A stretch of 64,000 bases of DNA from Paguma larvata. Its lineage: Eukaryota > Chordata > Mammalia > Carnivora > Viverridae. Positions 36,310-48,712 of the stretch are shown piece by piece; within the stretch, counting starts at the first letter, position 1; every line of letters starts with the position of its first letter. Location: assembly GCA_030068075.1 (NCBI GenBank), contig CM057824.1:123928414-123992413 (forward strand). Reading direction: 5' to 3'. The notes beneath the pieces were generated by a model. That model was not told where the DNA came from and did no database searches. It worked only from the letters and a program-made list of their open reading frames with translations. Both the position numbers and the translations under genes were made by a program.

Positions 36310-36780
36310 ATTCCAGAGGCTGGGAAGATAACAGAGTAAGAGGACCGAAGCTCACCTTGTCTTCTGAATATGACCTGATAAAACTCACTTTATTGTTTAT
36401 AATCCAGAAAACAACCTGAAGACTGGCAGAACAAACTCTGCAACTAATGGTAGAAAAGAGGCCACATCAAAGAGAATAGGAGGGGTGGAGATGCATCGGG
36501 TATTGAAAATGGACCATGGCCTTCTGTAGAGGGGGTGAAGGCAGAGAACCACAGGCAAAAAAAGGGAAAAAAAAAAACATATTTTCACACTGTGGAGTCT
36601 GCATGGGGAAGATAATTCTCCTTAGCATTTGCCTTGGCTTTGAAAGGGAGAGGGCCCTGATTTTGTTGAGTTCTTACTACCAAAGAGGATTTAATCTTGG
36701 AATTTAAAAAATCAGCAGGCTGGGTTCTGGGAGAGCCCAAAGGGTAATAGGAAGCTGAGTCCCCATCCTTAAAAAGAGAA
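36310..36780 (+). mobile_element. LINE-1 5'UTR fragment (carnivore type)
   Basis: 'gattccagaggctgggaagataacagagtaagaggacc', 'gctcacc', 'aatccagaaaacaacctgaagactggcagaac', 'gaggccacatc', and 'gagttcttactaccaaagaggatttaa' to 'aagctgagtccccatccttaaa' parallel what I recall of the carnivore LINE-1 5'UTR (gggaagatggcggcgtaggaggac ... ggactggcagaacggag). CpGs are lost. It lies just upstream of ORF2 sequence in the same orientation, with ORF1 absent. Confidence 0.7.
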
Positions 36781-36827
36781 CACTACACTATGCCCATGGA
36801 GATATAGCATAGAAGTGGCAGTATGGG

Positions 36828-36830
<3 letters not shown>

Positions 36831-36870
<40 letters not shown>
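36831..36870 (+). repeat. (CA)20 microsatellite at a LINE-1 junction
   Basis: Forty bases of pure CA between LINE-1 5'UTR-like text and ORF2 text. It marks the internal breakpoint of the element. Confidence 0.97.
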
Positions 36871-36873
<3 letters not shown>

Positions 36874-39208
36874 CAAAAGAACAGATCAATGATCAGGAGG
36901 TGGTACTTTGAAAAGATCAACAAAATTGATAAACCTCTGGCCAGACTTGTCAAAACAACAGCTACAACAACAACAACAACAACAAAAAGAGACAGAGAGA
37001 AAGGACTAAAAAAAAAAATCAAAAATCAAAATTAAGGAGGAAAAATAACAACTGACATCACAGAAATAGAAATGATTTAATATTATGAAAAATTATATGT
37101 CAACAAATTGGACAACCTAAAGAAATGGATAAATTCCTAGAAACATATAACCTACCAAAACTGAAGCAGGAAGAAATAGAAAATTTGAAAAGATTGATTA
37201 TCAGCAGTGAAATTGAACCAGTAATGAAAATGCCCCCAACAAACAGGAGTAGGAACAGGAAACTTCACAGGTGAATTCTACCAAGCATTTAAATAATAGC
37301 TATTATCTATTCTTCTCACACTATATCAAAAATTGGAGAAAGAAAACTTCCAAATTAATTACATGAGGCCAGCATTATCTTGATACCAAAACCAGATGAA
37401 GACACTGCCTCTCCCTACCATAAAAAGAGAACTACGGGCCAATATCTCTGGTGAATATAGATGCAAGAATCCTCAAAAAAATATTAGCAAACAGAATCCA
37501 AAAGCACATTAAAAAAATCAGTCACCACAATCAAGTGGGATTTATTCCTGGGATGCAAGTGTGGTTCTATGTTCACAAGTCAATGTGATACAGCACATTA
37601 GCAAGATAAAAGGTAAGAACTATATGATAATTTCAACAGATGCAGAAAAAGCATTTGACAAAGTAAAACATCCATTCATAATAACAACCCTCAACAAAAT
37701 AGGCTTAATGGGAACGCACCTCAAAATAATAAAGTCCTTCTATGAAAAATCCACAGCTAACATTATACTCAATAGAGAAAAACTGAGAGTTTTTTCCCCA
37801 ATGTGAAGAACAAGATAAGGATGTCCAGTCTCACCACATTTATTCAACATAATACTAGAAGTCCTAGCCACAGCAATCAGACAAGTAAAAGGAAAAAGAC
37901 ATCCACTCTCGCAAGGAAGAAGTAAAACATTCACTATTTGCAGATGACATGATCCCATGTATAGAAAATCCTAAGGATTCCACCAAAAAAACCTACTACT
38001 AAAACTAATTAATTCAATAATGTCATAGGATACAAAATCAATGTACGTAAATCTGTTGCGTTTCCATACACTAATAATGAAGCAGCAGAAGGAGAAATAA
38101 AGAAAATAGTCCCATTTACAATTACACCAAAAACAATAAGACATCTAGGAATAAACCTAACTAAAGTGGTGAAAGAACTTTACTCTAAAAACTATAAAAC
38201 CCTGAAAACAGAAATTGAAGATGACACAAAGAAATGGAATGACATTCCATGCTCATGGACTGGAAGAATAAATATTGTTAAAATATCCATACTACTTAAA
38301 GCAATCTACAGATTTAATGCAATCCCTATGAAAATACCAACAGCATTTTTCACAGAACTAGAACAAACAAACCTAAAATTTGTATGGAACCACAAAGACC
38401 CTGTAGGTAAAGCAATCTCGAAGAAAAAAAAGCAAAACTGGAGGTATCACAATTCCAGACTTAAAGTTGTATCACAAAGTTCAAGTAATCAAAAACAGTA
38501 TGGTACTTGCCAAAAAATATATTAAAAATCAATGAATCAGAATAGAAAGCCCAGAAATTAACCCACAATTATATGGTCAATAAAGGAAGCAAGAATATGC
38601 AGTGGGTAAAAGACAGTCTCTTCAACAAATAGTATTGGGAAAACTGGACAGCTACTGCAAAGAAAGAAACTGGACCCCTTTCTTACTCCATACACAAAAG
38701 TGAACTCGAAATGGATTAAAGACCTATATCTGAGACCTGAAACCATAAAAATCCTAGAAGAGAGCACAAGCAGTAATTTCCCTTCCATTGGTTGTAGGAA
38801 CATCTATCTAGATATATCTCATCAGGTGAGGGAAACAAAAACAAAAATTATTGGGACTGAATCAAAATAGAAAGCTTTTGTACAGTGAAGGAAACGACAA
38901 AACCTAAAGACAGCCTACTGAATAGGACAAGTTACTTGTAATGACATTTGTCATTATCTATAATATATAAAGAACTTATATAACTCGGCCCCCCAAAAAT
39001 CCCCAAATAATCCTATTAGAAATGGACAGAACCCATGAACAGATATTTCTCCAAAAAAGATGTACAGATGGCCAAAAGACACATGATAAGATGCTCAACA
39101 TCACTCATCTTCAGGAAAACGCAAGTCAAAACCACAATAAGTTATCACCTCATCCCTGCAGAATAGCTAAAATAAAAAACTCAAGAAACAAGTGTTGGTG
39201 AGGATGTG
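36871..39208 (+). pseudogene. LINE-1 ORF2 remnant (reverse transcriptase and C-terminal part), 3' end missing
   Basis: ORF2 codes for endonuclease and reverse transcriptase. Here the sequence opens at 'agaacagatcaatga' just upstream of the reverse transcriptase. Visible motifs: RT motif A as [13 protein letters not shown] (from 37633) and the catalytic FADD (37937-37948), which lies in a different frame, so there is at least one frameshift; a TGA at 37803 and other stops also interrupt it. A C-terminal piece is open at 38166-38525. An ACA-triplet run is at about 36960-36985. The text ends near 39208 at 'gttggtgaggatgtga', so the ORF2 end, 3'UTR and poly(A) are lost. Dead element; no target duplication found. 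Confidence 0.93.
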
Positions 39209-41382
39209 ATAAAAAAGTTATCAATGTGTACTGTATCAGTTCCATTGAGGCAAAAGCTAATTTATTATTGTTAATATGTCAATTTTAACAGATTCGTCTT
39301 TACTTGCTACCAAAATATAGCATCCTTTTTGCCTATCTTCAGTGAAAATCCATAAAAGTAGATTCCATATTCATCAAAAGCTAATGTGCACAAAATACTG
39401 ATTGAGAACTACAATGCCATTAATGTTATTTGATAATGTGAATAATTCAATGGCATGCTGTTTGTATGAATGGGCTTATGTACATATTGAATTGGAGGTA
39501 AAAATATCTATGTGATGTGCTTTTCCTGTATTGATAACACATACATCCCAGTATGATACATTGCTTTAAAAGTAGAACAATGAAAAGTTTAATTCAGAAA
39601 AAAAAAGTCTCCTACTGCGTTATACTCTAAAAAAATGTTTTTAAATCAACTTTGTATGCACTTTCCTTTATGGAGATTGCTCTGAGCTAAAATGGTTCAA
39701 ATTAGCTCATGGAAGATAAATAGTTATAGGATATGTTTATTCTTTGTGTCACTTGAAGCAAAATTTTATTGCCATTTCTATATCCTTAATTATAATGTTT
39801 AGTATTTTCTGAATCTATGTCACCAATATATTGTAAACTACAATGTCATGATGCCTACTTTAATTCATTCTTGGAACAAGAAGATGTGTGATTAAATTAG
39901 TTAATTGCTAAGTAATTATTTTGGATCCTGACTGGCTAACCACACCAATCTACAAACTTTTATAAAAATTTACGTAGAAGTTAAATATTTTGTTTTTTTT
40001 TAATAACAAAGGCAATAAAGCATAACAATCATCCATTCTTAGAACATAATTGAAAAAAATCGTCCTTAATGCATGAATATTCTGAACGTCAATCACTTAC
40101 TAAAAGGTTTTTGTCATATTTGTTGGTTGATAAGAGTTCATACAAAGACAATAAACCGAAAGCAGAAGTCTAATGATGCCAACTACTTTAGGTGTCTTTA
40201 GGCACTGTTGTTTTGAGGTTAGGTTAATAAAATTTATTGTCCTATATTTATCATTTATAGTTAACTCATCTTTTTTTTTTTCTATGCATTGATTCATCTC
40301 TTTATAAATTCTATAAACAATGTGAATTTTGAATAATTTTCACCTTGTAGAAATTCTTCCAAGCTGTGTATGCTCAGTTGCTCTCCTATTGTCATTCCAC
40401 AAGTCAATATTAGAGGCAAGATACATAGTCTATAGTTCCCTAGTCCTATATATGTCTTCAGAGTATTCAATTACCCTCTAGAGAGCAATGGCAATATTAA
40501 CAGTGATTTATGATAAATCGTTAGCTATTGTTCCATTATCCATTTATCGCAATGAAAGCTTGCCTATTTAGAAATTACTGCACCTCCACCCCCACTTTGT
40601 TTTTAAAGAAAAGATCTATTGAGGATATTAGTAAAATCATGACAATTCAGGGATGGGGCAAGCATATTGTCCAAAGTAGAGGAATGTGTAAGTGTCATAT
40701 TTCCCATTACAAAAATAACAAATGGAGAAAAGGCTACTGGTTTGCTTTTCTCACGTATTTAATGGGTATTCCCACCTGAATCATTGCTTATCTTTTCATT
40801 TCTCAAGCAAATAGTTGTTTATATTTCCTTTCTGCTATTTTCTTCCCCATGCTTTACAGCAACACTCCACTTTAAAAAGCTGCTAACCTCACTGCTCACA
40901 CCATTACTTTCTCTGAGTTCATATGTTAAAATGGATACAAAGAAGATTATTGTTTATAATATTTTAGAATGTTGGAAAAATAGAGCTGGATCTGACTTTG
41001 CAGGTCATTCATTGAATTGATAATTCTCATTTATAGGTGAAGTGGGGCAGAGGTAGACGTATATGCAAATGTATAGGTCACAGTTTCCTTGTGACACAGT
41101 TTCCTTGGCTGACAGGGAACTTGAGTAAGGCTTGGGTTCAAGTTCTTATGTGGCAAAAGCCTACCCTCGAGACTTCAGCCACAGTTGTAGAGATAATAAT
41201 GATAGCCATTCTATGTGTGAAAATAGACATATGATAATGTAGATAAAAGTATTTTGAAAATACAAGTGATTACTGTTAACAGCTACAAAGAGATTAAATG
41301 AGACTCAAAGAAAAAGAATAATTTTACTGAAAGCAAAGAGAGAGATTTGGGACCAGAGTCCTGGTTGTGACTTGGATTGGTT
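39209..41382. other. Unassigned A+T-rich DNA
   Basis: No recognised repeat or gene. Frames at 40528-40779, 40784-41020 and 41037-41234 (+) follow each other but share no motif, start context or splice signal. Confidence 0.45.
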
Positions 41383-41940
41383 CTAGTTACTACTGCTGTG
41401 TAACAAATTACCCCCAAACTGAGTGGCTTAAGACGATTTTATTTTCTCCCTATTTTGTAATTCAGGAATTAAGAGTTCTGTTGAGTAGTTTGCACTTGGA
41501 GTCTCTCCTGCAGTTGTAATCAGATGTCAGCTGGGGCAGGCTTAATCATCAGAAATATGACCTAAATTGGACAGCTGACATGGCCTCCCAATGGATGGTA
41601 GTGACGGTGCCTCTTGGCTTGGATTTCACCTGAGTCTGTTGACTAGAGTACATATCAATGGCCCCTCTAATGTGAGGGTCTCAGCTAGTTCTTACCTGGT
41701 ATATGGCTTCCCTCAGAGTAAGTGTGTCGAGAAAACCAGGTGGAAATTACCTGGCTTCTGATGAACTAGTCTTGGAAGCATCCAGCATCATTGCCACCAT
41801 ACTTCATTGGTCAAAGCATTCACAGTCCCACTCATATTGAAAGGGAGGTGACATAAACCTCAGATCACAAAGGTAGGAGTGACAAAGAGTTTGTGAACAT
41901 TTTTAAAATCTACCGCATTCTGTGGCACTGTCATATCCTG
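41383..41940 (-). mobile_element. MaLR-type LTR (ERVL-MaLR), antisense
   Basis: 'actgctgtgtaacaaattacccccaaactgagtggcttaagacg' at the start, then 'attcaggaattaagagttctg', 'cagatgtcagctggggcaggc', 'ggcttccctcagagtaag' and 'catacttcattggtcaaagca', follow the reverse of MLT1/MST-like LTRs (ctgctgtaacaaattaccacaaacttagtggcttaaa). Ancient, diverged, and without internal retroviral genes beside it. Subfamily not resolved. Confidence 0.65.
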
Positions 41941-43289
41941 TCACTTCTACTGAGAAACTGTATGAAAAGTTACCATTTCCCATTTCTGTATGAATGGCCA
42001 CATATATAGTTCTCATGGTGGAACTATAGTTGACTTGAGAATAAGAAAAATATCATATACTCAATATTTAAAATTTAGCTACATATCATTCAATAAAAAT
42101 CAACAAAATATAACAGTACAGCTGTATGAGAGCTCCAAATCTAGGTACTAGTTATACAACTATTTAAAAAAAATGCCCTTATGTCTCCAGGAAATATAGA
42201 AAAGTAAACATGAATTAAAAATAATGTTGCTAAGTTGCTACAACAGAAATATACATAGGGTGGGGTCTGGAATGGCTTTACAGCACGGGAGGTTATGACG
42301 TTTGCAGAGGACTGGGATTAGAGGCAGCATCTGGAGGAACCCTTGACCACCACGGTGGCCAGCCTCCTCCCTGTCCAAAGACATGGCATTCCAAATGCAC
42401 TTACATTTGAGAAGTCAAAGGTATAAACAAAAATTCAAGTTAAATTTGATTTGTCTATGGCGTAAGACAAAAATGTGATAGTTAAAGAAGATGAGTCTGG
42501 GAAATTAAGATAGAGCCAGGAATTGAAGTCTGTTCTATCACGGTCATAAGTTTGTATACAAAAATATAGTCATTTAATGTTAATAATGTAACTCAAACCA
42601 TTGAAAACTATTGAGTTTGAGTAAACTCAAACTACTGAAGAGCAGAAGTTAGTATTGTAAGATTTCTTTGGGGGTACTTTCAAACAATGGAAACAGTATA
42701 ATTAAAATATTTCAAAGTAGTTAATACTACCTACAGTTACGATCGAATTCAGAATGGAGAGGAAGGGTATTTAAACAAACCGTAGATGTTTAATACAAAG
42801 CCTCTATGAAACACAAATGAAACTGGATTGAAATCAGGTGTTGACTTAATGTAACTTTGCCACGGTGTGTGTTGGGTTATGTTTGAATCGTCTAGTATTT
42901 GCCTTTACATACAGTAATCAAGACGAAGCAAGCAACAAGGAGAACAGATTCTACATTAAAATCTCCATGGACAAACACATGGCACTCACATCAATTGGCT
43001 CCTGTGATTTTACTGCACGTGAACTGGCTAATTGAATTGAAAGAGAGTTTCCTAGATCAGGTACAAAACAAAGATCCTTTGTGGTTAAAATTTTCCGCAC
43101 ATGGAATGTGTTAAAGTTAGGTTAAATATGCAGGATACTGTTTATAGCTCAAAGATTTAATTATTTGTAAGGAGAATGTCTGTTGAAAATAAGTGGGATG
43201 CAGGAAAAATAATATAACAGGAGGAAGTGGGGCTTCAGTGCACAGGCTCGATGCAATAGAACCTTCCTCCCCAAAGTGTGTTGTGCAGA
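41941..43289. other. Unassigned DNA with one G+C-rich patch
   Basis: Mostly A+T-rich. 42255-42395 is a short G+C-rich island with three CpGs and no open frame longer than about 30 codons; origin unknown. The 71-codon frame at 42899-43114 has no support. Confidence 0.45.
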
Positions 43290-43400
43290 GCAGCAACATA
43301 GGCATCAGTCGGGGATGTTAGAAATGCAGTCTCTCAGGTCCCACCAAATCAGAATCTACCTTTTAACCAGATTCCCAGGTTATTCCTATGGACATTAAGA
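43290..43400 (+). mobile_element. MER5-type hAT fragment
   Basis: 'ggcatcagtcggggatgttagaaatgcagtctctcaggtcccacc', 'aaatcagaatctaccttttaaccagattcccaggttattcctatg' match the MER5 interior (aatgcagattctcaggccccacc, ttttaacaagccctccaggtgattctgatgcac). Both ends missing. Confidence 0.7.
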
Positions 43401-43689
43401 TCGGGGGAATACAGATAATGGGTGCAGGACACTGTAGGTTTAGGATAACCTTGAAGGATGAACTCTAGACCTTTGCATTTGTTTTCATGAGTTGGTTGAA
43501 AGAAAATGAGTTAGATCTTGAAGAGGAAGAACATACATGAAGGAACAGATCAAGATAAGAATGAATTCCAAAAGCAGTGGTGATTGAACAGGTCATTAAG
43601 AAAGGACAGAATTCATATGTATAATTATATATATAAAGTGTGGAATTATAATGGATAGTTAGATGTAATCTAACTATTAATAGAATAGT

Positions 43690-43860
43690 TGGCTATCAAG
43701 TGCCTAAGACATTGGTTGGCACATGGTAGACATTCAATATCAACATTAATTGAATGAATAAGCTTTATATACATCATTGTATCACGTAGAGTGACTTTGC
43801 ATACATTATTTCACTTTGAGTCTTACAACATCCCCATGAAGTAGGTAGAATGGGTAGTTG
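43690..43860. mobile_element. L2-like end followed by MIR-like fragment
   Basis: 'ggttggcacatggtagacattcaatatcaacattaattgaatgaat' resembles an L2/MIR terminus in plus sense. 'tttgcatacattatttcactttgagtcttacaacatccccatgaagtaggtag' resembles reverse MIR. Two old fragments side by side. Confidence 0.55.
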
Positions 43861-44655
43861 GCATCATTAGACAAATGCTTTCAACTTGTCTGCTTTGTAA
43901 TAACTTAAAATCAACAGGTATGACAAAACCTTTTAGTGCATGATTGATGTTAAGAATATTCATGCATTAATGATAGCATTTTCAATTGTCTCTAAAGGAG
44001 GATAATTTTTACATGTTACTGCCTTTGTTTAAGACAGATTAAGATAGTTAACTGCTATATAAATGCTAACTTTGAATAGTGAATTTACTAAGTTTAATTA
44101 ATTTTCTAATTTATATCCTACTTTGCTACATCAAGGATTTAAAGGAGGCATCAAGAACAATGTAATTTAAAATATATGAGGGAGATAGGTTAGGGACATA
44201 CATACTTTGTCATTATTGAAAGGGAATTGAAAATGGCATGATTTCATAGGTAATTCTGGGAACCAGTGGCCACCTTTGTCAGCTCTTTCACCTCAGTGCA
44301 GAGCATTTGGCCAGTTAGGCCTAGCATGCCCTCCATAAAGGAGGGTACATTTTAGCATGAGAAGCATAGAAAACAATATTGAGAATGTGCAGAGAGGTAG
44401 TAACTTTTTAAAATTCCAGGTGGGACTAGGATTTGAAGTCATGCTTTCTGATTAAACTTTGAGAAAATAGTGAAATTTTCGATTTCAAATTTGAGACATA
44501 TTGTTTCATGTAATGTGTGTGTGGCCAAGAGATGGTTGTCTGTAGTTATTATGGAACATACTTGTAAATTTGGGACACCTTTTCAACATAATTTGCCCCT
44601 CAGAACAGTCTGTTCATGTTCAAGGAACAAGAGCTGGAATTCTCATTGTAGAGAA
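43861..44655. other. Unassigned DNA
   Basis: Nothing recognised. Confidence 0.5.
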
Positions 44656-44672
44656 AGAACAAAAGTAATTAA

Positions 44673-44890
44673 TTTTTTTTGCATTTATTTATTTTTGAGA
44701 GACAGAGTGAGACACAGTGCAAGTGGAGGAGGAGCAGGGAGAGAAGGAGACACAGAATCTGAAGCAGGTTCCAAGCTCTGAGCAAGTGTTCACCACAGAG
44801 CCTGATGCAGGGCTCGAACCCACAAACCGTGAGACCATGACCTGAGCCAAAGTCAGACACACGCAACCGACTGAGCCACCTAGGCGCCCC
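44673..44890 (-). mobile_element. Feline CAN SINE
   Basis: Reverse, full-length. Perfect 17-bp target duplication AGAACAAAAGTAATTAA at 44656-44672 and 44891-44907. The B-box is intact (reverse of GGGTTCGAGCCC). A small insertion reading 'aagtgttcacc' replaces part of the usual gagctgtcagc. Frames of 80-100 codons across it are shadows. Confidence 0.98.
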
Positions 44891-44907
44891 AGAACAAAAG
44901 TAATTAA

Positions 44908-45429
44908 AGAACATATGATTATTTTATTTTGTTGGATAAATATTTGACTCATACAGAGGTGTGTTGAATTATGCATTTTATTAAATGAATAATTTTTTCT
45001 TAAATAGTGAGACTTTTTTTATGTTGTAGAGGACAGAAGCTTGTTACATGACAACCCAAAGGACTTAAAAAAATCATAATACAATCTTATTTTTCCAATG
45101 TATTGTTCTTTCTAAATATGCTGAAATTAATCATAAGCAAAAGCAATTAAACAAAATCACTTAAAAGGGTAATGAGGTTTTCTGTTCCATCTTTAGTTTT
45201 AATTGTCTAAAGGCTTAAAAGTTCTTACTTTTTAAACATCTGAACTAGATACTAATCTCTGGAATCAAATACAGTCAACCATATTATGAAATTCAACTTG
45301 TGTTGAACCCTACCAGCATACTTAGTTTGGGGAGATTTCTCTGAAGATGAAAAGGAAACTGTTTTACTCCATTGATACCCATAAGTGTCCACTGATGTTA
45401 TCCAATAAAAAATTATAATTATAATTGCT
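44908..45429. other. Unassigned A+T-rich DNA
   Basis: Nothing recognised. Confidence 0.5.
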
Positions 45430-45630
45430 ACCATATTTTCTACACTGGCTCTGCACCAGGCACTCTCTTGGGCACCTGATACACAATGTTTCAATTCTTA
45501 CAACCATCATTCCAAGAAGTGTTATTAGCCTCAAATTATAGAAGAGGAAATGGAAACTTAAAGAAATTAAATTTGCCAAAGGTCAAAACTCAGGCTGTAT
45601 TCTAAATACTGTTTTCTTCCTACCATGCAC
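45430..45630 (-). mobile_element. MIR SINE
   Basis: 'ctgcaccaggcactctcttgggcacctgatacacaatgtttcaattcttacaacc', 'gttattagcctcaaattatagaagaggaaatgg', 'aagaaattaaatttgccaaagg' and 'ctcaggctgtattc' give nearly the whole reverse MIR. Confidence 0.85.
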
Positions 45631-47350
45631 TGCTGACTGCTTATTACATTATACAAAATCACAACTTTAACTAAATAGTATTTGCATTTTCAGGAGATCA
45701 CGGGGTTAAACATATCTGTAAATCTCTTAAGAAGATTCCTTTAGGCAAAGAACAGTAATAACATTATTATACCATAACTACACAATAATACAACAACATA
45801 ATACAGTCTAGCTCTGAGAAAAAAGACAGCATATAATATTTAATTTTGAAAAAAATGGTAGATAATGTCCTCATTTTAAGTTAGCTAGGGCAACCAATTT
45901 GTAGAATGGTTGTATGGCATATGTACAGTGGTAAAGGCACTATATATTTTATTTTCTAAAGCAGGACCCCTGTAAGACTGAAAAGGAGTAATCAGCTTCA
46001 CCTGGGGTGTCCTGGGCTAACTGTCCTGAGCTAACTGTGTGGTCACCCTACACACAGGAAGTTAGAAATGCTCATAAAATTGAATTGGAGAATGACAGAG
46101 ACAGAACTCAGATTAGCCTGAACTCTTACTTAGAAGTACTTTTTTCTCTAAAGCTTGAATTAAGTAATTGTAGATATCTTATAGAATTTTTTTTTCTTAA
46201 AGAGGTATACCAGATAAGGGTTTGGAAGGTTTGTCCCATGCTATTTATGCTTAAATTGGTCCTAGTTAGAGTGATCTGATGTAATTAACTTTGAAAAAGG
46301 ATGCTTTAGAAAAGATTAGAGACTATCCTAGGTTAGAGAAAAAAAGGGAGACAAAATGCAGGGATGATTCAGCCTTTTATGTCTTTCTGATTCAGAAGCT
46401 ATATAATTTCCTTCTTAATAAAATTACACTGCTCTTAAATCAGATATTTAAAACATTCCATTAAGGACCCCCTAAAAGTTGTAAGAAGAGCAAACATATG
46501 ACATAAAAATAAATCTGCTAATACTAAATATTTTTGCATTGTGTTAAAAACAATTTATATAATTCCAAAACTAATAAAATTGAATTGGCTATTCAATAAA
46601 TGGAATTTTATATCATGTTTGTTATCGTTTAAATAATTCATTATTCCATTTTATATACACACTCTTTAATTAACTTACTGACTCAGAGGTAAGATGCTGT
46701 TAATCCGTTCATTTCCCCAAGCCCACAAAAGAAAAAAAAAAAAGTACAAAACATGTGTGAGCATAAGAGCAAAAGGTTAGGGCTTTCATATGAAGGAATT
46801 TTTAATCAGAAGAGAAAGCAGCTGGTTGAGGTTCTCTCTACCTCCAACTAGAGATCCCCAGATTGCATGGTGATTAGTGACACCTGTTTTCTACTAGCCT
46901 TTTCCTGAAGCAGGCAAAGCATGAAGTCGGCTACAGAAGTGTTCTTGGCATTTTGTTGTACTTTCTTTTAAAAACCACACTTTCTTTTAAAGTCAGATAT
47001 TTATTTTTAGCCATGGTGTGTGTATTAAAAAAAAATCAGAGGTTAAATTTGCCTGCAGGTAATAGGAAACTATTTTACGAGGGGAAAAAGAGAGGATAAG
47101 GTTTTCAGTAATTTGGAAAGAGTCTATTTTAGTATACTCATAAATGTTTTAAAGTTTTTAAAAGATTCACCTGAAACTTACAGTTTTCAATATATTTTAT
47201 TAGTAAAATCCTATTATCTACATTGAATCATTGAGGGAACTAATATAGCCGTATGAGTACCACAAACTAGAGTCCCTCTTTATTCTTTCGCGGTTTCACT
47301 ATGCCTTTGTTTCCTCGACCACTTCCTTGGAACCTGTATTATTTTCCACT
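45631..47350. other. Unassigned DNA, includes a repeat-free block
   Basis: A 14-bp tandem pair TCCTG.GCTAACTG occupies 46010-46037. 46740-47060 is repeat-free and less A+T-rich in its first half; a candidate for conserved non-coding sequence only. The 90-codon frame at 46007-46279 starts in the tandem pair and lacks any motif. Confidence 0.4.
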
Positions 47351-47490
47351 TTCCACATCTCAGAGTTGGAATAGATTTAAAAGGCAATCTGGTTCAACTT
47401 GGCAATTGTATAGATGAGAAATCTGAGGCCCAGAAAAGGGAAGTTACTCTTTCAAGATTATACATGTTGAAGGGGGCAGAACTGAAACAA
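47351..47490. mobile_element. MIR-like ancient repeat
   Basis: 'gagttggaatagatttaaaaggcaatctggttcaac', 'gatgagaaatctgaggcccagaaaaggg' and 'aagttactctttcaagatta' recall the widespread mammalian repeat ggtcatctagtccaacc / gatgaggaaactgaggcccagag. Exact family uncertain. Confidence 0.5.
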
Positions 47491-48250
47491 GGGTGTGGTC
47501 CTTTGCCACAGCAAATTAATACAAGGGACTAGGGAAAGATAATCATGGATCATTGGGTTCATGGGATTAATCCCACCGATTTCAAGTTCTTTATGAAGTT
47601 TATAAAATTATGGTCCAAAAAAGAGGAGTGCCCTCTCCAGGTAGTTACAAGAAAGAGGCTGGAACCCATGTTTCCAAACACCCAGGTCACCTAGTGACCA
47701 ATTTCCAATGCCCCATACTGTTTCATATACACAAACCCCACCACAAAAATATCCTGTAGAAATTCCAGGTCCCAGAAACGTATTTTAGAAATTACGTTTA
47801 CTGTTTATGGTTTGGGAAATACATGTTTTCTTTTCATGTTTTCTTATCCATGTAATGAATGCATTTATTTAATGACTTTTACAGAGCTACAACTATGTGC
47901 TAGGCACTATGTCATACTTTAATGTTTTATAGATAAGCCCACAACTGCATCTATCACTTTTATTACCTATTGAATCACCAGCCTCAAATATGCATTAATA
48001 TATACTTAAGTCCAGCACTCCTACATTCTAATAGCACATTCAAAAAAAAAAAAAAATCCCACATTATAGTAGTAACTCATGATTAAAGAGAAGCAATGGT
48101 ATAAGGGGAAAAGCACTAAAAGTGTTGAAAAAAATTTGGTCCTTTATTGTTTAATTCTGATATTTAGTCAACTTATGTCAGAAATATAAGAACCCAACAC
48201 TTGATTAAATTCAAGGGACGAGGTCTTATTTAGGATAGATTAAAGGGAAA
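47491..48250. other. Unassigned DNA
   Basis: An old-repeat-like phrase 'atgtgctaggcactatg' is at about 47896-47912. Poly(A) 'aaaaaaaaaaaaa' near 48043 has no element attached. No gene. Confidence 0.45.
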
Positions 48251-48251
48251 A

Positions 48252-48468
48252 GGAGCGCCTAGGTGGTTCAGTGGCTTAAGTGCCCAACTTCGGCTCAGGT
48301 CATGATCTTGCAGTTTGTGAGTTAGAACCCTGTGGGGGCTCTGTGCTGACAGCTCAGAGCCTGGAGCCTCCTTCAGATTCTGTGTCTCTCCCTCTCTCTG
48401 CCCCTCCCATGCTCATGCTCTGTCTCTTTCTGTCTCTCAATAATAAATAAAAACGTTAAAAATGTTTT
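48252..48468 (+). mobile_element. Feline CAN SINE
   Basis: Head 'ggagcgcctaggtggttcag', 'gctctgtgctgacagctcag', 'agcctggagcctccttcag', CT block, tail 'aataataaataaaaac'. The flanks share AAAGGGAAAA-like text (about 48242 and 48472), a possible weak target duplication. Confidence 0.95.
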
Positions 48469-48514
48469 AAAAATGGGAAAAAAAGATCATTAACCAAAAA
48501 GATTAAAAACTAGA

Positions 48515-48650
48515 AGATGACTTCCAGTTTTAACTTTTCTGTTTACTAGCTTTGACTATGGCAAAAGCTAGTAGTCTATCTACGCTACACTTTCTTTATC
48601 TGCAAATAAAAAAATGGCTCATCATTTAAGATTTCTTCTGGCTCTATCAT
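48515..48650 (+). mobile_element. MIR-like fragment
   Basis: 'gtttactagctttgactatgg' and 'ctttctttatctgcaaataaaaaaatggctc' resemble MIR plus sense (cacttactagctgtgtgacc, tcctcatctgtaaaatggg). Diverged. Confidence 0.45.
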
Positions 48651-48712
48651 GATTGAGATTTGAAAGAGTAAATATAATTTCAAAACGTGATCTGTTTAAT
48701 CAAGAGTTGCCA

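Noticed and set aside
36783..37035. HTHTHT and CVCVCV frames
   Set aside because: Translation of the (CA)20 tract and ACA triplets.
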